From Myxococcus xanthus (GTDB lineage Bacteria > Myxococcota > Myxococcia > Myxococcales > Myxococcaceae), in assembly GCF_006402735.1 (NCBI RefSeq), contig NZ_CP017174.1, positions 5,459,001 through 5,523,000 of the forward strand: DNA of 64,000 nucleotides, given 5' to 3'. Made by a program: the position numbers and the translations under genes. Under the pieces are notes generated by a model that made no database searches, was not told the DNA's origin, and was given only the letters and a program-made list of their open reading frames with translations. Positions 17,949 to 27,151 of this stretch are shown piece after piece (position 1 is the first letter of the stretch; every line of letters starts with the position of its first letter).

Positions 17949-19091
17949 TCAAGGGCACTTCTTGAGGGTGGCGTCAGCCGCGGTCGCCCGCGCGCAGGCG
18001 GCCTGCAGGATGCCGGTGTCCTTGAGTTCCCGCGCCAGTTGGGCGGTGGCGACGTGCAGCTCGGCGTCCTTCGCGTGGTCCTGCTCCGCGCTGAGGTTGG
18101 CGAGGATGCGCAGCGCGTCCGGCTTGCGGTCCATGGTGGCCAGCAGGCTGGCCAGCTCCCGCAGCTCGCGGATGTCCTGGCCGGACACGGACTCCAGGGC
18201 CGCGGACAGCTCCTCCTTCGCGGCCGAGGCGTCCTTCATCCCCAGGTAGATACGGGCCAGCGCCACGTGGACGATGGCGCGGTCCTTCACACGCAGGGAC
18301 TCCTTGTACGCGCTGATGGCGTCCCCGGGCTTGTCCAGCTTCATCTGGATTTCGCCGACGAGCTCCCAGAGCGTGGGATCCCGGGGCGAGCGGCTGGCGG
18401 CGTCGCGGTAGGCGTTGGCGGCCTCGGTGAGGTTGCCGGAGCGCACCAGGGCGTCCCCCAGGGTGGCGAGCACGTCCGCGGTGTGGATGCCGTCATCCAC
18501 GGCCTTCTGGGCCGCGGCCAGCAGCTCCGGGTAGCGCTGCTTCGAGGACAGGACGTCCAACGCGCGCATGATGAGCGCGGACTTCTGCTCCGGGGAGGGC
18601 GCCGCGTTGGACGCGAGCGTGAAGTGCAGCACGGCGGCGTCGTGGTCGCCCTTCTTGAGGTCCAGGTCGCCCAGCGACTCCAGGGCGTTGAAGTCCTTGG
18701 GGAAGAGGGACAGGGCCTTGCGCAGCGAGCTCTGGGCTTCGACCACCTGGCCCAGCTGGGTCTGGATGAAGCCCAGGCGGCTCCAGTTGGTGGAGCGCTT
18801 GGGCTCCAGCTTGAGGGCGGCCTCGAACTCGGCGGCGGCGTCCGTCAGCCGGCCCATGGAGAGGTACACCTCGCCGCGCGCGGCGGGCAGGCGCGGGTCG
18901 TCCGGGGCAATCTGCTTCATGGCCTCGAAGGAGGCCAGGGCGGCGTCGAAATGGCCCTGGAGGTACTCGGCGGTGCCTTTGACGTAGAGGCCCTCCGCGT
19001 GGTCCTTCGGTTTGACGCGAGGCGTCTCGTCGTCACAGCCCGACAGGGCGAGCAGGGCAATCAGGGAGAGGGCGCGCGGTCGCGGGAACAT
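17949..19091 (-). CDS. TPR-repeat lipoprotein
   Basis: A 380-residue lipoprotein with a lipobox (LIALLALSGC, Cys at residue ~19). It is almost entirely made of tetratricopeptide repeats, about eight 34-residue units such as AEYLQGHFDAALASFEAMKQ, TNWSRLGFIQTQLGQVVEAQ, and later units ending in IAPDDPRL or LFPKDFNA. TPR lipoproteins act as scaffolds at the inner face of the outer membrane or in the periplasm. It is the last gene of the minus-strand eno-surE-nlpD-like operon, 15 bases after the CsgG/TolB-like gene. It has no catalytic motif. Partner proteins may be its operon neighbours. Confidence 0.85.
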   Translation of the reverse strand: MFPRPRALSLIALLALSGCDDETPRVKPKDHAEGLYVKGTAEYLQGHFDAALASFEAMKQIAPDDPRLPAARGEVYLSMGRLTDAAAEFEAALKLEPKRSTNWSRLGFIQTQLGQVVEAQSSLRKALSLFPKDFNALESLGDLDLKKGDHDAAVLHFTLASNAAPSPEQKSALIMRALDVLSSKQRYPELLAAAQKAVDDGIHTADVLATLGDALVRSGNLTEAANAYRDAASRSPRDPTLWELVGEIQMKLDKPGDAISAYKESLRVKDRAIVHVALARIYLGMKDASAAKEELSAALESVSGQDIRELRELASLLATMDRKPDALRILANLSAEQDHAKDAELHVATAQLARELKDTGILQAACARATAADATLKKCP

Positions 19092-19106
19092 GAGGGGCTC
19101 CGAGGC

Positions 19107-20177
19107 TCAGAAGTGGTACGCGATGCCTGCGTTGAGGTCCAGGTTGAGGCCGTCTCCCAGCTTCGATTCCGACAGCCCCAGCACCGCCTGCGCGACGTTG
19201 GTGCCCAACTCGACCTGGAAGCCCACCGAGCCGGCGATGAGGTACTCCAGGCCCGCGAAGCCCACGACGGTGGGCAGCGGGCCGGTGGACTGGAAGATAC
19301 CGAAGTCACCGAAGGACAGCTGAACGCCCAGGCCGAACCCCCAGTAGGGCCGCAGGGACTTCTCCACGTTGTGGTAGTGGCGCGCGCCCACGACGCTGGG
19401 CAGCACGTTGAGGCCACTGCGCACGCCGTCCTGCGTGGAGCGCACGTAGCTGAAGCCCACTTGGAGGAAGCCGACCCATTCGGGGTGGAACCAGTAGCCC
19501 ACCTCGATGTCGCCGCCTGGGTTCACCGTGGACAGCTTGTCGATGAAGTTGTTGTTGACGCGCAGGCCCAGCATCAGGCCGCCGCCCCCCGTGCGCGAAG
19601 AGCCCCCCAGCAGCGGGCGGGCCGCCACGGATTCCTCCGGCGGGACGAGCGCGGCGAAGAGCTGGTCGGAGACGGCCTTCGCGGTGCGCAGCAGATCCTC
19701 CGCTTCCGGGGCCTCCGCGCGAGGCCGGGCCAGGATCCGCCCGCCCGCGGCGTCCAACAGGTTGGCGGTGAGCAGGTACTTGTCGCCGAAGCGGTCCAGT
19801 CGGCCGGCCACGACGTAGCGAGCGCCGGTGAGGGCCACGAGTTCCTGGAGGCAGTCTCCCCGGTCGCACGTCTTGAGGCCCTGGAGTTGCTGCTGGCGCT
19901 CCTCGTCCAGGGCGGCCTCGATGTCCCACTGCGAGAGGACTCGCAGCCGCGGCGACTCCGCCAGCCGCGAGGTGATGAGCGAAGTGACGCCCGGCGCCGC
20001 GTCGCGGCCTGCCTCGTTGGCCTCCAGCATCAACACCGCCACGACGACGGGCCCGGCCGCATCGGCCGTGCTCGCCTGGACCGCAGCGGCCTGTGACACA
20101 GGGGCTGGCGCCTGGGCATGCGCCGCCGAAGCCAGCAAGACGAAACAGGAGAGCCACCAGGACACGAAGCGCGACAC
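19107..20177 (-). CDS. CsgG/TolB-like exported protein with C-terminal barrel-like domain
   Basis: The frame is open to 20270, but a GTG at 20177 places a signal peptide right at the start (SRFVSWWLSCFVLLASAAHA); no strong ribosome site decides it. Residues ~40-170 resemble the CsgG/TolB N-terminal fold (SLITSRLAESPRLRVLSQWD, then VALTGARYVVAGRLDRFGDK). This fold is often found in outer-membrane assembly and lipoprotein systems. The C-terminal ~190 residues are glycine- and aromatic-rich alternating strands ending in NLDLNAGIAYHF, which suggests an outer-membrane barrel with a terminal Phe. It lies between the nlpD-like gene and the TPR lipoprotein gene, in one operon. Exact role unknown. Confidence 0.7.
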   Translation of the reverse strand: MSRFVSWWLSCFVLLASAAHAQAPAPVSQAAAVQASTADAAGPVVVAVLMLEANEAGRDAAPGVTSLITSRLAESPRLRVLSQWDIEAALDEERQQQLQGLKTCDRGDCLQELVALTGARYVVAGRLDRFGDKYLLTANLLDAAGGRILARPRAEAPEAEDLLRTAKAVSDQLFAALVPPEESVAARPLLGGSSRTGGGGLMLGLRVNNNFIDKLSTVNPGGDIEVGYWFHPEWVGFLQVGFSYVRSTQDGVRSGLNVLPSVVGARHYHNVEKSLRPYWGFGLGVQLSFGDFGIFQSTGPLPTVVGFAGLEYLIAGSVGFQVELGTNVAQAVLGLSESKLGDGLNLDLNAGIAYHF

Positions 20178-20290
20178 GGGCCGACACTCTACCTTCACCC
20201 GGGCCCGGCACCGAGGCCCAGACGTCATACGACGTAGCGCCCTGCCCCACCGCCCGGAGCAGGAAGGCAACCGGGCCCGCGCCGCCTCGC

Positions 20291-21226
20291 CTACGAGGAG
20301 GGCATCGGCCCCAGATAGTCGAGCGGGTCCACCGGCTTTCCGTCCAGGCGCACCTCGAAGTGCAGATGGGGCCCGGACGTCCGGCCCGACTCGCCGACGG
20401 TGGCAATCACCTGTTCGCGGCGAACCTTCTGCCCGGTGCGCACGCGCAGGTCGCGGTTGTGCGCATACAGGGTAATCAACTTGTTCGTGTGCTCGACGAT
20501 GACGATGTTGCCGTAGCCGCGCTGCTCGCCCGCGTAGAGCACCGTGCCTTCCTGCGCCGCCTTCACGGGTGTGCCAGAAGGCGCTGCCAGGTCGATGCCG
20601 TCATGCGGTTCCTTCCCCTTCTTCCCGAAGCGGCCGTACAGGACGCCTCTTAGAGGCCAGTCGAGCTGCCCCTGCGTGGCCACGCGCGGCGGGCCCGTGG
20701 CGCTCGCTGGACGCGACAGGGGCCGGCTGCGCGACGGAGGCTCCTCGCGGCGGCCCGCGGTGGGCACGCTGCGCCGCGACTCCGCTGACGTGGAGGTCCG
20801 AACCGGCTCTGGGTCCGCCTCCGCCAGGGCACGCACGGGCACGCCGCGCTCGACGCCGGGGATGGTGAGCTCCTGCCCCACCGCCAATGTCCACGGCGCC
20901 TTGATGCCGTTGGCCGAGCCCAGCTCCTCCACCGTGAGGCCGTAGGTGCGGGAGATGCGGTACATCGTCTCGCCAGCGGCCACGACGTGGCGCGCGGCCA
21001 CCAGCTCCGGCTCGGCGTGGACGCCCCGCAGGTTGAACGGCAGCGGCGTGGTCCGCTCGGCCGCGTCGGTGACTACCGCCGCCTCGCCCTCACGCGAAAT
21101 GGCGTCCAACCCCGTGTCCGTCCCGGCCACGGAGGATGCCCGGGTGCCCACACAGCCGCTCAGCAACACGGCCAGGAGGAACACCCGGAGCGCCCCACGC
21201 GCTCGGCTGGACACGCACGGCGCCAA
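20291..21226 (-). CDS. NlpD-like LysM/M23 lipoprotein
   Basis: A 311-residue lipoprotein (VFLLAVLLSGC lipobox). A LysM peptidoglycan-binding domain (residues ~78-125, HVVAAGETMYRISRTYGLTV) and a basic linker precede a C-terminal M23/LytM domain. The M23 zinc ligands are visible: HDGIDLAAP gives the His/Asp pair, and GPHLHFEVRLDG gives the HxH motif. It may therefore be an active endopeptidase, unlike the degenerate E. coli NlpD. The start is a TTG at 21226 or a GTG at 21214. It follows surE by two bases, the same surE-nlpD linkage seen in many proteobacteria. Likely acts on septal or cell-wall peptidoglycan, or activates amidases. Confidence 0.88.
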   Translation of the reverse strand: MAPCVSSRARGALRVFLLAVLLSGCVGTRASSVAGTDTGLDAISREGEAAVVTDAAERTTPLPFNLRGVHAEPELVAARHVVAAGETMYRISRTYGLTVEELGSANGIKAPWTLAVGQELTIPGVERGVPVRALAEADPEPVRTSTSAESRRSVPTAGRREEPPSRSRPLSRPASATGPPRVATQGQLDWPLRGVLYGRFGKKGKEPHDGIDLAAPSGTPVKAAQEGTVLYAGEQRGYGNIVIVEHTNKLITLYAHNRDLRVRTGQKVRREQVIATVGESGRTSGPHLHFEVRLDGKPVDPLDYLGPMPSS

Positions 21227-21228
21227 CG

Positions 21229-22017
21229 CTAGGCACCGTCCGGTTCATGCCGGTTGAAGCCATCGACCTGCCACCCGGAGAGGTCCGGGAGCCGGCCATG
21301 GTCCGTCAGCTCGAAGTGCAGCGGAGTGACGGAGACGCGCTTGTCCCGGAACACGGCATTGCAGTCGCTGCCCGGGATGTCCTCGTGCTGGTAGTCGCTA
21401 CCGCCAATCCAGTAGTACTTCCGGCCACGAGGGTCTTCGTTCTCCACCACCTCGAAGCCGTACGAGTGACGGCCCTGGCGGGTGATGGCGTAGCCCTCCG
21501 GCTCCACGCCCCCGGGGATGTTCACGTTGAGGAGCATCCGCGGCGGCAGGGGGCGCGACAGGGCGCTGGACACCAACGAACGGGCGAACCGGGCCGCCGG
21601 CGCGAAGTCGAAGTTCCGCCGGGCCACCAGGCTGAAGGCAATGGCGGGCACGCCCAGGAGCGCGCCCTCCATCGCCGCGGCCACCGTGCCGGAGTACATG
21701 ATGTCTTCGGCCAGATTTGCGCCGTGGTTGATGCCGGAAACCATGAGTACCGGGCGATCATCCTTCAGGAGATGGTTGATCGCCAGATAAGCGCAGTCCG
21801 CGGGGGTTCCGTCGACGGCGAACCACCGCGCCCGCATCTCCTTGATGCGCAGCGGCCGGTGCAGGGAGATGGCATGGGAGGCGGCGCTCTGCTCCCGGTC
21901 GGGAGCCACCACCCACACCTCCCCCAGGGGGCTCACGGCCTCGACCAGCGCCTGAAGCCCCTCGGAGAAGTAGCCGTCGTCGTTGGAAACCAGGATGCGC
22001 TTGGGCTTGTCGCTCAC
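21229..22017 (-). CDS. surE: 5'/3'-nucleotidase SurE
   Basis: A 262-residue SurE phosphatase that removes phosphate from nucleoside monophosphates and is linked to stationary-phase survival. The metal-site motifs are intact: LVSNDDGYFS near the N-terminus, VDGTPADCAYLAI, and VSGINHGANLAEDIMYSGTV. Length is typical. Start GTG at 22017, four bases after the enolase stop, so it is co-transcribed with eno and followed immediately by the nlpD-like gene. The pcm and rpoS genes that accompany surE-nlpD in gamma-proteobacteria are not present here. Confidence 0.96.
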   Translation of the reverse strand: MSDKPKRILVSNDDGYFSEGLQALVEAVSPLGEVWVVAPDREQSAASHAISLHRPLRIKEMRARWFAVDGTPADCAYLAINHLLKDDRPVLMVSGINHGANLAEDIMYSGTVAAAMEGALLGVPAIAFSLVARRNFDFAPAARFARSLVSSALSRPLPPRMLLNVNIPGGVEPEGYAITRQGRHSYGFEVVENEDPRGRKYYWIGGSDYQHEDIPGSDCNAVFRDKRVSVTPLHFELTDHGRLPDLSGWQVDGFNRHEPDGA

Positions 22018-22021
22018 GGGC

Positions 22022-23332
<1,311 letters not shown>

Positions 23333-23399
23333 CTAGAAGAGCCCTCCGGGCCGGGCAAGCGTGCTCGCGGCCCGTGCTGCTACAGTGTCCACCCGTCGA

Positions 23400-24470
23400 A
23401 TGCCCCCGCCCCAACGCCGCCCCACCTTGAAGGGGCCTGACCCATTGCTCGCTCAACGGCGCCGCGGCGCGCTGCTTGGCATGGCCGTGGGCAATGCCCT
23501 GTCCGTCCCCACCGCGCACCGGCCCTTCATGGCCGTTCCGTTTCCCAAGCAGGCGGAGGGGCCCTACATGAAGCTGATGGGCGGCGGTCCGCATGAGCTG
23601 CGTCGCGGCCAGGTGACGGAAGAGGTCCAGCTCGCGGCCTGCCTGAGCCACAGCCTCCGGTCCATCAAGCGTTACGACGCCGCAGACGCACTGCGTCGTT
23701 ACCGCGCCTGGCAGCCGCACGCCTTCGACGTCAGCGAGCCCATGAAGGAGGTCTTCGAGGACTGCCAGACGTCGGGCTTCCCGCCCCTGGGCGCGGGCAT
23801 GCGCGTGTGGCTGCGTGCGTACCGGAAGCCCGCGGACCCGGGGAGCCTGGCCCGCGCGGCGCCGCTGGGCGTGTACCTGGCCGGTGACGCCCACGCGCTC
23901 ACCCAGGCCTCGCTGGAGGACTCCGCCCTCACCCACTTCGACCCGCGCTGCCAGCTCGCCTGCGCGGCCTTCAACGCGGCCATTGGCCATGCCGTCACCC
24001 ATGGCGCGGGCCTCAAGGCCGCCGACCTCATCCCCGCCGCGGAGTCGGGCCTGCTGCTGGCCGGCGCGGCGCTCGGGCGTTCCGCCAGTGACTACGTGCA
24101 GGAGGTGTCCTTCGCCGCGTCGCTCCTGCGCGAGGATCTGGCCATCGCCCAGCAAGAGGACCCGATGCTGTACGGGCCGGAGTTGCAACTCCACCGCCCC
24201 CTGCACGCGGTGCGCGTCGCCTTCCGGCTGGCCTTCTGGGAGCTGCTCCACGCCCCCAGCGCCGAGGCCGCGCTCCTGGACGTCGTCCACCGGGGCGGCG
24301 ACACGGAGGCCCACGCCACCATCACCGGCGCGCTCGTGGGCGCCTTCCATGGCGAGCAGGCCCTGCCCGAGGAGTGGCGCAAGCAAGTCCTGGAGGCCCT
24401 GGCCACCGTCAAGGGGCCGCTGTGGGATGTCTACCACCCCCGGCACCTGCTGGCCCTGACCAACGCCTGA
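23400..24470 (+). CDS. ADP-ribosylglycohydrolase family protein with altered metal ligands
   Basis: ATG at 23400 is chosen because the family domain starts soon after (RRRGALLGMAVGNALSVP); the frame is open to 23361. The 356-residue product follows the DraG/ARH fold: an N-terminal GxxxGxAxGxA-type motif, a second motif VTEEVQLAACL, and the C-terminal signature GGDTEAHATITGALVGAFHG. Usual family members have TDDT and GGDTD(T)N for the two magnesium sites. Here they read TEEV and GGDTEAH, with Glu for Asp and other losses. It may therefore be inactive, use another metal, or bind rather than hydrolyse ADP-ribose. It stands alone and is divergent from eno. Confidence 0.8.
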   Translation: MPPPQRRPTLKGPDPLLAQRRRGALLGMAVGNALSVPTAHRPFMAVPFPKQAEGPYMKLMGGGPHELRRGQVTEEVQLAACLSHSLRSIKRYDAADALRRYRAWQPHAFDVSEPMKEVFEDCQTSGFPPLGAGMRVWLRAYRKPADPGSLARAAPLGVYLAGDAHALTQASLEDSALTHFDPRCQLACAAFNAAIGHAVTHGAGLKAADLIPAAESGLLLAGAALGRSASDYVQEVSFAASLLREDLAIAQQEDPMLYGPELQLHRPLHAVRVAFRLAFWELLHAPSAEAALLDVVHRGGDTEAHATITGALVGAFHGEQALPEEWRKQVLEALATVKGPLWDVYHPRHLLALTNA

Positions 24471-24488
24471 GGGCTCCTGAATGCGCGA

Positions 24489-24529
24489 AGCCCGCGGGGC
24501 CGTCCTGGGAAGGACCGCCACCGCGGGCT
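24489..24529 (+). terminator. Long GC-rich hairpin after the ADP-ribosylglycohydrolase gene
   Basis: AGCCCGCGG (24489-24497) pairs perfectly with CCGCGGGCT (24521-24529). Inside, GTCCT-GGGA-AGGAC forms a second 5-bp helix, giving an almost continuous ~17-bp rod. It starts 18 bases after the stop codon and probably ends the transcript. No T-run follows. Confidence 0.5.
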
Positions 24530-24544
24530 CGGGGACACACTGGC

Positions 24545-24560
24545 GCGGCCGTCAGGCCGC
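24545..24560 (-). terminator. Hairpin after the 58-residue gene
   Basis: A perfect 6-bp inverted repeat GCGGCC-GTCA-GGCCGC lies 9 bases downstream (minus strand) of the TGA at 24570-24572. It is short but well placed. Confidence 0.45.
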
Positions 24561-24569
24561 TCGCCAGGG

Positions 24570-24746
24570 TCAGGCCAGCAGGTCGATGACCACTACGCCC
24601 CGCTGGGGCTTGTCGTCTTCGGTCTCCGTGCGGCGACGAGGGCGGTCATCCGGCACGGGGAGCGGAAGCTCCACCACCGGCCTGTCGTGCTCCTCACGGC
24701 GGCGCTCACGGCGCTTGATCTCTTCGATGATGAAGGCGTCGAGCAT
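24570..24746 (-). CDS. Small 58-residue charged protein
   Basis: A short gene with good signals: ATG at 24746 preceded by GGGAG ten bases upstream, and an uninterrupted 58-codon frame ending in TGA at 24570. The product starts MLDAFIIEEIKRREEE-like (actual MLDAFIIEEIKRRERRREEH) and continues with a basic/acidic middle (PDDRPRRRTETEDDKPQRG) to a hydrophobic end (VVVIDLLA). The amphipathic N-terminal helix and charged tail suggest a protein- or nucleic-acid-binding role. I recall small MLDAFIIEEI proteins recurring in myxobacteria, but have not verified this. A GCGGCC-GTCA-GGCCGC hairpin (24545-24560) follows its stop and may be the terminator. Upstream lies an AT-rich stretch with a perfect palindrome. 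Confidence 0.7.
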   Translation of the reverse strand: MLDAFIIEEIKRRERRREEHDRPVVELPLPVPDDRPRRRTETEDDKPQRGVVVIDLLA

Positions 24747-24831
24747 GGGTATTCCGTCTCCCTCAGCCTACGTACCCCGATGTACGCCCATCCCGCCCCA
24801 ATACCATTTCCATCAATATCAGATGCAAATT

Positions 24832-24847
24832 AAGAACCCCGGTTCTT
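24832..24847. promoter_or_regulatory. Perfect 16-bp palindrome, possible operator
   Basis: AAGAACCCCGGTTCTT is a perfect palindrome with 7-bp arms, located ~86 bases upstream of the ATG of the 58-residue gene inside the AT-rich promoter-like segment. The size and symmetry fit a dimeric repressor site. The regulator is unknown. Confidence 0.5.
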
Positions 24848-25110
24848 CGCTGGGTACGTTGCAGCCATCTCGCACGGTTGCTCGTCTGCCACCCGACACC
24901 CGGACCAGGGCACCCAGGGCAGAAATGTCGTGGAGGCCGAAAATCCCGTGGGGATGGTGTTCATTTTAATGCCCTCGAAGCGGCCCGCAAGCGGACCGTC
25001 CCATGGGCATACTCCCCGTATCCAGCGTCGCAAGCCCCTTCGAGTCGGCCTCGTCCGCCCGCCTGCTGCGACGCGCGGATCATCCGGGTCCCCGAAGACT
25101 CCTGGCGGCC

Positions 25111-25136
25111 GGCGGGCGATGGTGGAGTCGCCCGCC
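25111..25136 (-). terminator. Terminator after the glpX/SRPBCC operon
   Basis: A 9-bp perfect stem, GGCGGGCGA, 8-base loop, TCGCCCGCC, lies 23 bases past the stop of the SRPBCC gene on the minus strand. There is no T-run. Confidence 0.5.
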
Positions 25137-25159
25137 CGGAAGCCGCCCGGAGGCGTGGT

Positions 25160-25585
25160 TCAGGGCGCCTCGAAGCGGCGCTTGAAGGCGTCCAGCATCT
25201 TCGGCAACGAGGTCTCCACCAGCGCGGAGACGACGCTCTTGGGCACCAGCGCGCCCAGGGCCATCTCCACGGTGTAGGTGGCCTTCGTCTTGCCCTCGCC
25301 CGCGGGCTCCAGGACCCAGCTGCCCTGGTTGTCCTTCATGAACTCGCCCTTGATGTAGGACCAGGACATGCGGGTGGGCCGCTCCTCCGTGACGTGGATG
25401 GAGTAGTTGATGGTCTTCACCACATCCACCTTGTAGTGGACGTCCACCGTGTTGCCCTTGCGGTTCTCGGTCCGGATGCCCTTCACCTCTGAAAGGAACT
25501 CCGGGTACCGCTCGTACTGGGTGATGACGTCGAAGACCTTCTCGATGGGGGCGTTGACGATGATGGTTCGCGAGGCGCCAGGCAT
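25160..25585 (-). CDS. SRPBCC-family (COQ10/polyketide-cyclase-like) protein
   Basis: The frame is open to 25726, but ATG 25585, with CTGGAG seven bases upstream, gives the standard N-terminus MPGASRTIIVNAPIEKVFDV. The 141-residue product has the START/Bet v1-like layout: TIIVNAPIEKVFDVI, then YPEFLSEVKGIRTENRKGNT, beta strands (MSWSYIKGEFMKDNQGSWVL), and a long C-terminal helix (VSALVETSLPKMLDAFKRRF). Such proteins bind hydrophobic ligands; the COQ10/RatA-type members share the YPEFLP motif. It is 41 bases after glpX and probably in the same operon. The ligand is unknown. Confidence 0.85.
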   Translation of the reverse strand: MPGASRTIIVNAPIEKVFDVITQYERYPEFLSEVKGIRTENRKGNTVDVHYKVDVVKTINYSIHVTEERPTRMSWSYIKGEFMKDNQGSWVLEPAGEGKTKATYTVEMALGALVPKSVVSALVETSLPKMLDAFKRRFEAP

Positions 25586-25626
25586 GGGTGTCTCCAGGGG
25601 GCGTGAGTCAGGGTGGGAGCTGCGGC

Positions 25627-26592
25627 CTAGAAAGCGTACCCCGGCTTCTTGTCGAACTTGTGCACCGACTGGATGAAGCGGACGGTGCCCGTCTTGCTGC
25701 GCATGACGACGGAGTGCGTCTCGCATCCACCGCCGAAGAAGCGCACGCCCTTGAGGAAGTCGCCGGTGGTGACGCCGGAGGCGGCGAACATGACCTCGCC
25801 CTTGGCCAGCTCCTCGGCGGTGTAGATCTTCGAGATGTCGGTGATGCCCATGGACTTCGCGCGGTCGATTTCGCCCTGGTTGCGGGGAACGAGCCGGCCC
25901 TGCATGTCACCGCCGGTGGCGCGGATGGCCGCCGCGGCGATGACGCCCTCGGGCGCGCCGCCGATGCCCATCAGCACCTCCACGCCCGTGTCCTCGAAAC
26001 ACGTGGCGATGGCGCCGGCCACGTCACCGTCCTCGATGAGCCGGATGCGGGCGCCCGCCGCGCGAATCTCCTTGATGAGGTCGGTGTGACGCTCGCGGTC
26101 CAGCACCACCACGGTGAGGTCTTCCACATAGACCTTCATCTTCTCCGCGATGGAGCGGAGGTTCTCCGTGGGCGTCTTGCGCAGGTCGATGGCGCCCCGG
26201 GCGCGCGGGCCCACGGCCATCTTCTCCATGTATGTGTCGGGGGCGTTGAGCAGCCCGCCCTTGCCCGCCATGGCCACCACTGCGATGGAACCCGGACGGC
26301 CGTAGGCGCACAGGTTGGTGCCCTCCAGCGGGTCCAGGGCGATGTCCACCTCGGGCGCACCCTCGCCACGCTTGCCCACCTTCTCGCCGATGTAGAGCAT
26401 GGGCGCCTCGTCGCGCTCGCCCTCGCCGATGACGACGGTGCCATCAATCTGCAGCGCGTCGAAGGCGCGGCGCATGGCGTCCACGGCGGCCTGATCCGAC
26501 TCGTCCTTGTTGCCGCGGCCCATCAGTCGAGCGGAGGCGATGGCCGCCATCTCGGTGACGCGCACGACCTCCATTGCCAGGTTGCGATCCAT
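25627..26592 (-). CDS. glpX: Fructose-1,6-bisphosphatase class II (GlpX)
   Basis: A 321-residue class II FBPase that removes the 1-phosphate from fructose-1,6-bisphosphate in gluconeogenesis. Motifs: ASARLMGRGNKDESDQAAVD at the N-terminus, GTVVIGEGERDEAPMLYIGE (metal-binding), ALDPLEGTNLCAYGRPGSIA (catalytic and metal Asp/Glu) and a GIGGAPEGVIAAAAIRATGG loop. Length is normal. It lies between a hotdog thioesterase gene (32 bases upstream) and the SRPBCC gene, all on the minus strand and probably in one operon. Confidence 0.96.
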   Translation of the reverse strand: MDRNLAMEVVRVTEMAAIASARLMGRGNKDESDQAAVDAMRRAFDALQIDGTVVIGEGERDEAPMLYIGEKVGKRGEGAPEVDIALDPLEGTNLCAYGRPGSIAVVAMAGKGGLLNAPDTYMEKMAVGPRARGAIDLRKTPTENLRSIAEKMKVYVEDLTVVVLDRERHTDLIKEIRAAGARIRLIEDGDVAGAIATCFEDTGVEVLMGIGGAPEGVIAAAAIRATGGDMQGRLVPRNQGEIDRAKSMGITDISKIYTAEELAKGEVMFAASGVTTGDFLKGVRFFGGGCETHSVVMRSKTGTVRFIQSVHKFDKKPGYAF

Positions 26593-26624
26593 GTGTGTGT
26601 GCTCCTTGCGTATGCCGGAAGGGT

Positions 26625-27053
26625 TCAGGTGGAAGTGGAAGAGCCCGGGGAAGGCTCGGTCGTTTCGAGCAGCCGGATGAGGGAGTCCGGCAGCCGCGTC
26701 GGCTTGCCGTCCCGCCCCACGCAGGCGTGACGGGTCATGCCGGTGCAGAGCAGCGTGCGTGGCGCACCGTCACGAAACAGCGCGTAGGTGAACACGATGG
26801 ACGCTCGGCGCAACTCGCTCACGGTGGTTTGGATGACCAACAGATCGTCGTAGCGCGCGGATGCCTTGTACTGGCAGCTCGCCTCGGCCACGGGTAGCAG
26901 GGCACCAGAGCGCTCCAGCTCGGCGTAGCTGCCACCCCGGGCGCGGAAGTACTCACTGCGCGCGAACTCGAAATAGCGGAAGTAATTCGCGTAGTAGACG
27001 ACACCCATCTGATCGGTGTCGCCGTAGATGACGCGAAGACGGGCCTCGACCAT
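26625..27053 (-). CDS. YbgC-like hotdog acyl-CoA thioesterase
   Basis: ATG 27053 is preferred to the TTG at 27092, because the hotdog fold begins at once (MVEARLRVIYGDTDQMGVVY). The ~142-residue protein shows the 4-hydroxybenzoyl-CoA thioesterase signature: the catalytic Asp in GDTDQMGVVYYANYFRYFE, and SCQYKASARYDDLLVIQT for the central strands. YbgC members hydrolyse short-chain acyl-CoAs and often associate with the Tol-Pal envelope system, but no tol genes are near. It heads the glpX/SRPBCC operon and diverges from the phosphatase gene. The ribosome site is weak. Confidence 0.88.
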   Translation of the reverse strand: MVEARLRVIYGDTDQMGVVYYANYFRYFEFARSEYFRARGGSYAELERSGALLPVAEASCQYKASARYDDLLVIQTTVSELRRASIVFTYALFRDGAPRTLLCTGMTRHACVGRDGKPTRLPDSLIRLLETTEPSPGSSTST

Positions 27054-27151
27054 GAAGCGGGCGACCCTAACAGCGCGATGTGCGGCGTCCAAGCAGTGAC
27101 ACGCGTTGTTGGTTGCTTCTCACCATCCCGGCGGGGATGGTTCTCATCCCA

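Larger units (their letters stand above)
24747..25159. other. 413-base intergenic region with an AT-rich segment
   Basis: No convincing gene is seen. Bases ~24800-24850 are clearly AT-richer than their surroundings and probably hold the minus-strand promoter of the 58-residue gene (TTGCAT, TTGATG and GGTATT-like hexamers are visible on that strand). A perfect 16-bp palindrome lies at 24832-24847 and a strong stem at 25111-25136 (both listed separately). A second AT-rich patch (TTCATTTTAATG, ~24960) has no assigned role. Confidence 0.5.

Noticed and set aside
24481..24530. A second GEMM-like riboswitch (GCGCGAAGCCCGCGGGG)
   Set aside because: The GCAAAGCC core is broken and the GAAA-tetraloop helix is missing. 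The sequence folds as a simple long hairpin after a stop codon and is better called a terminator.
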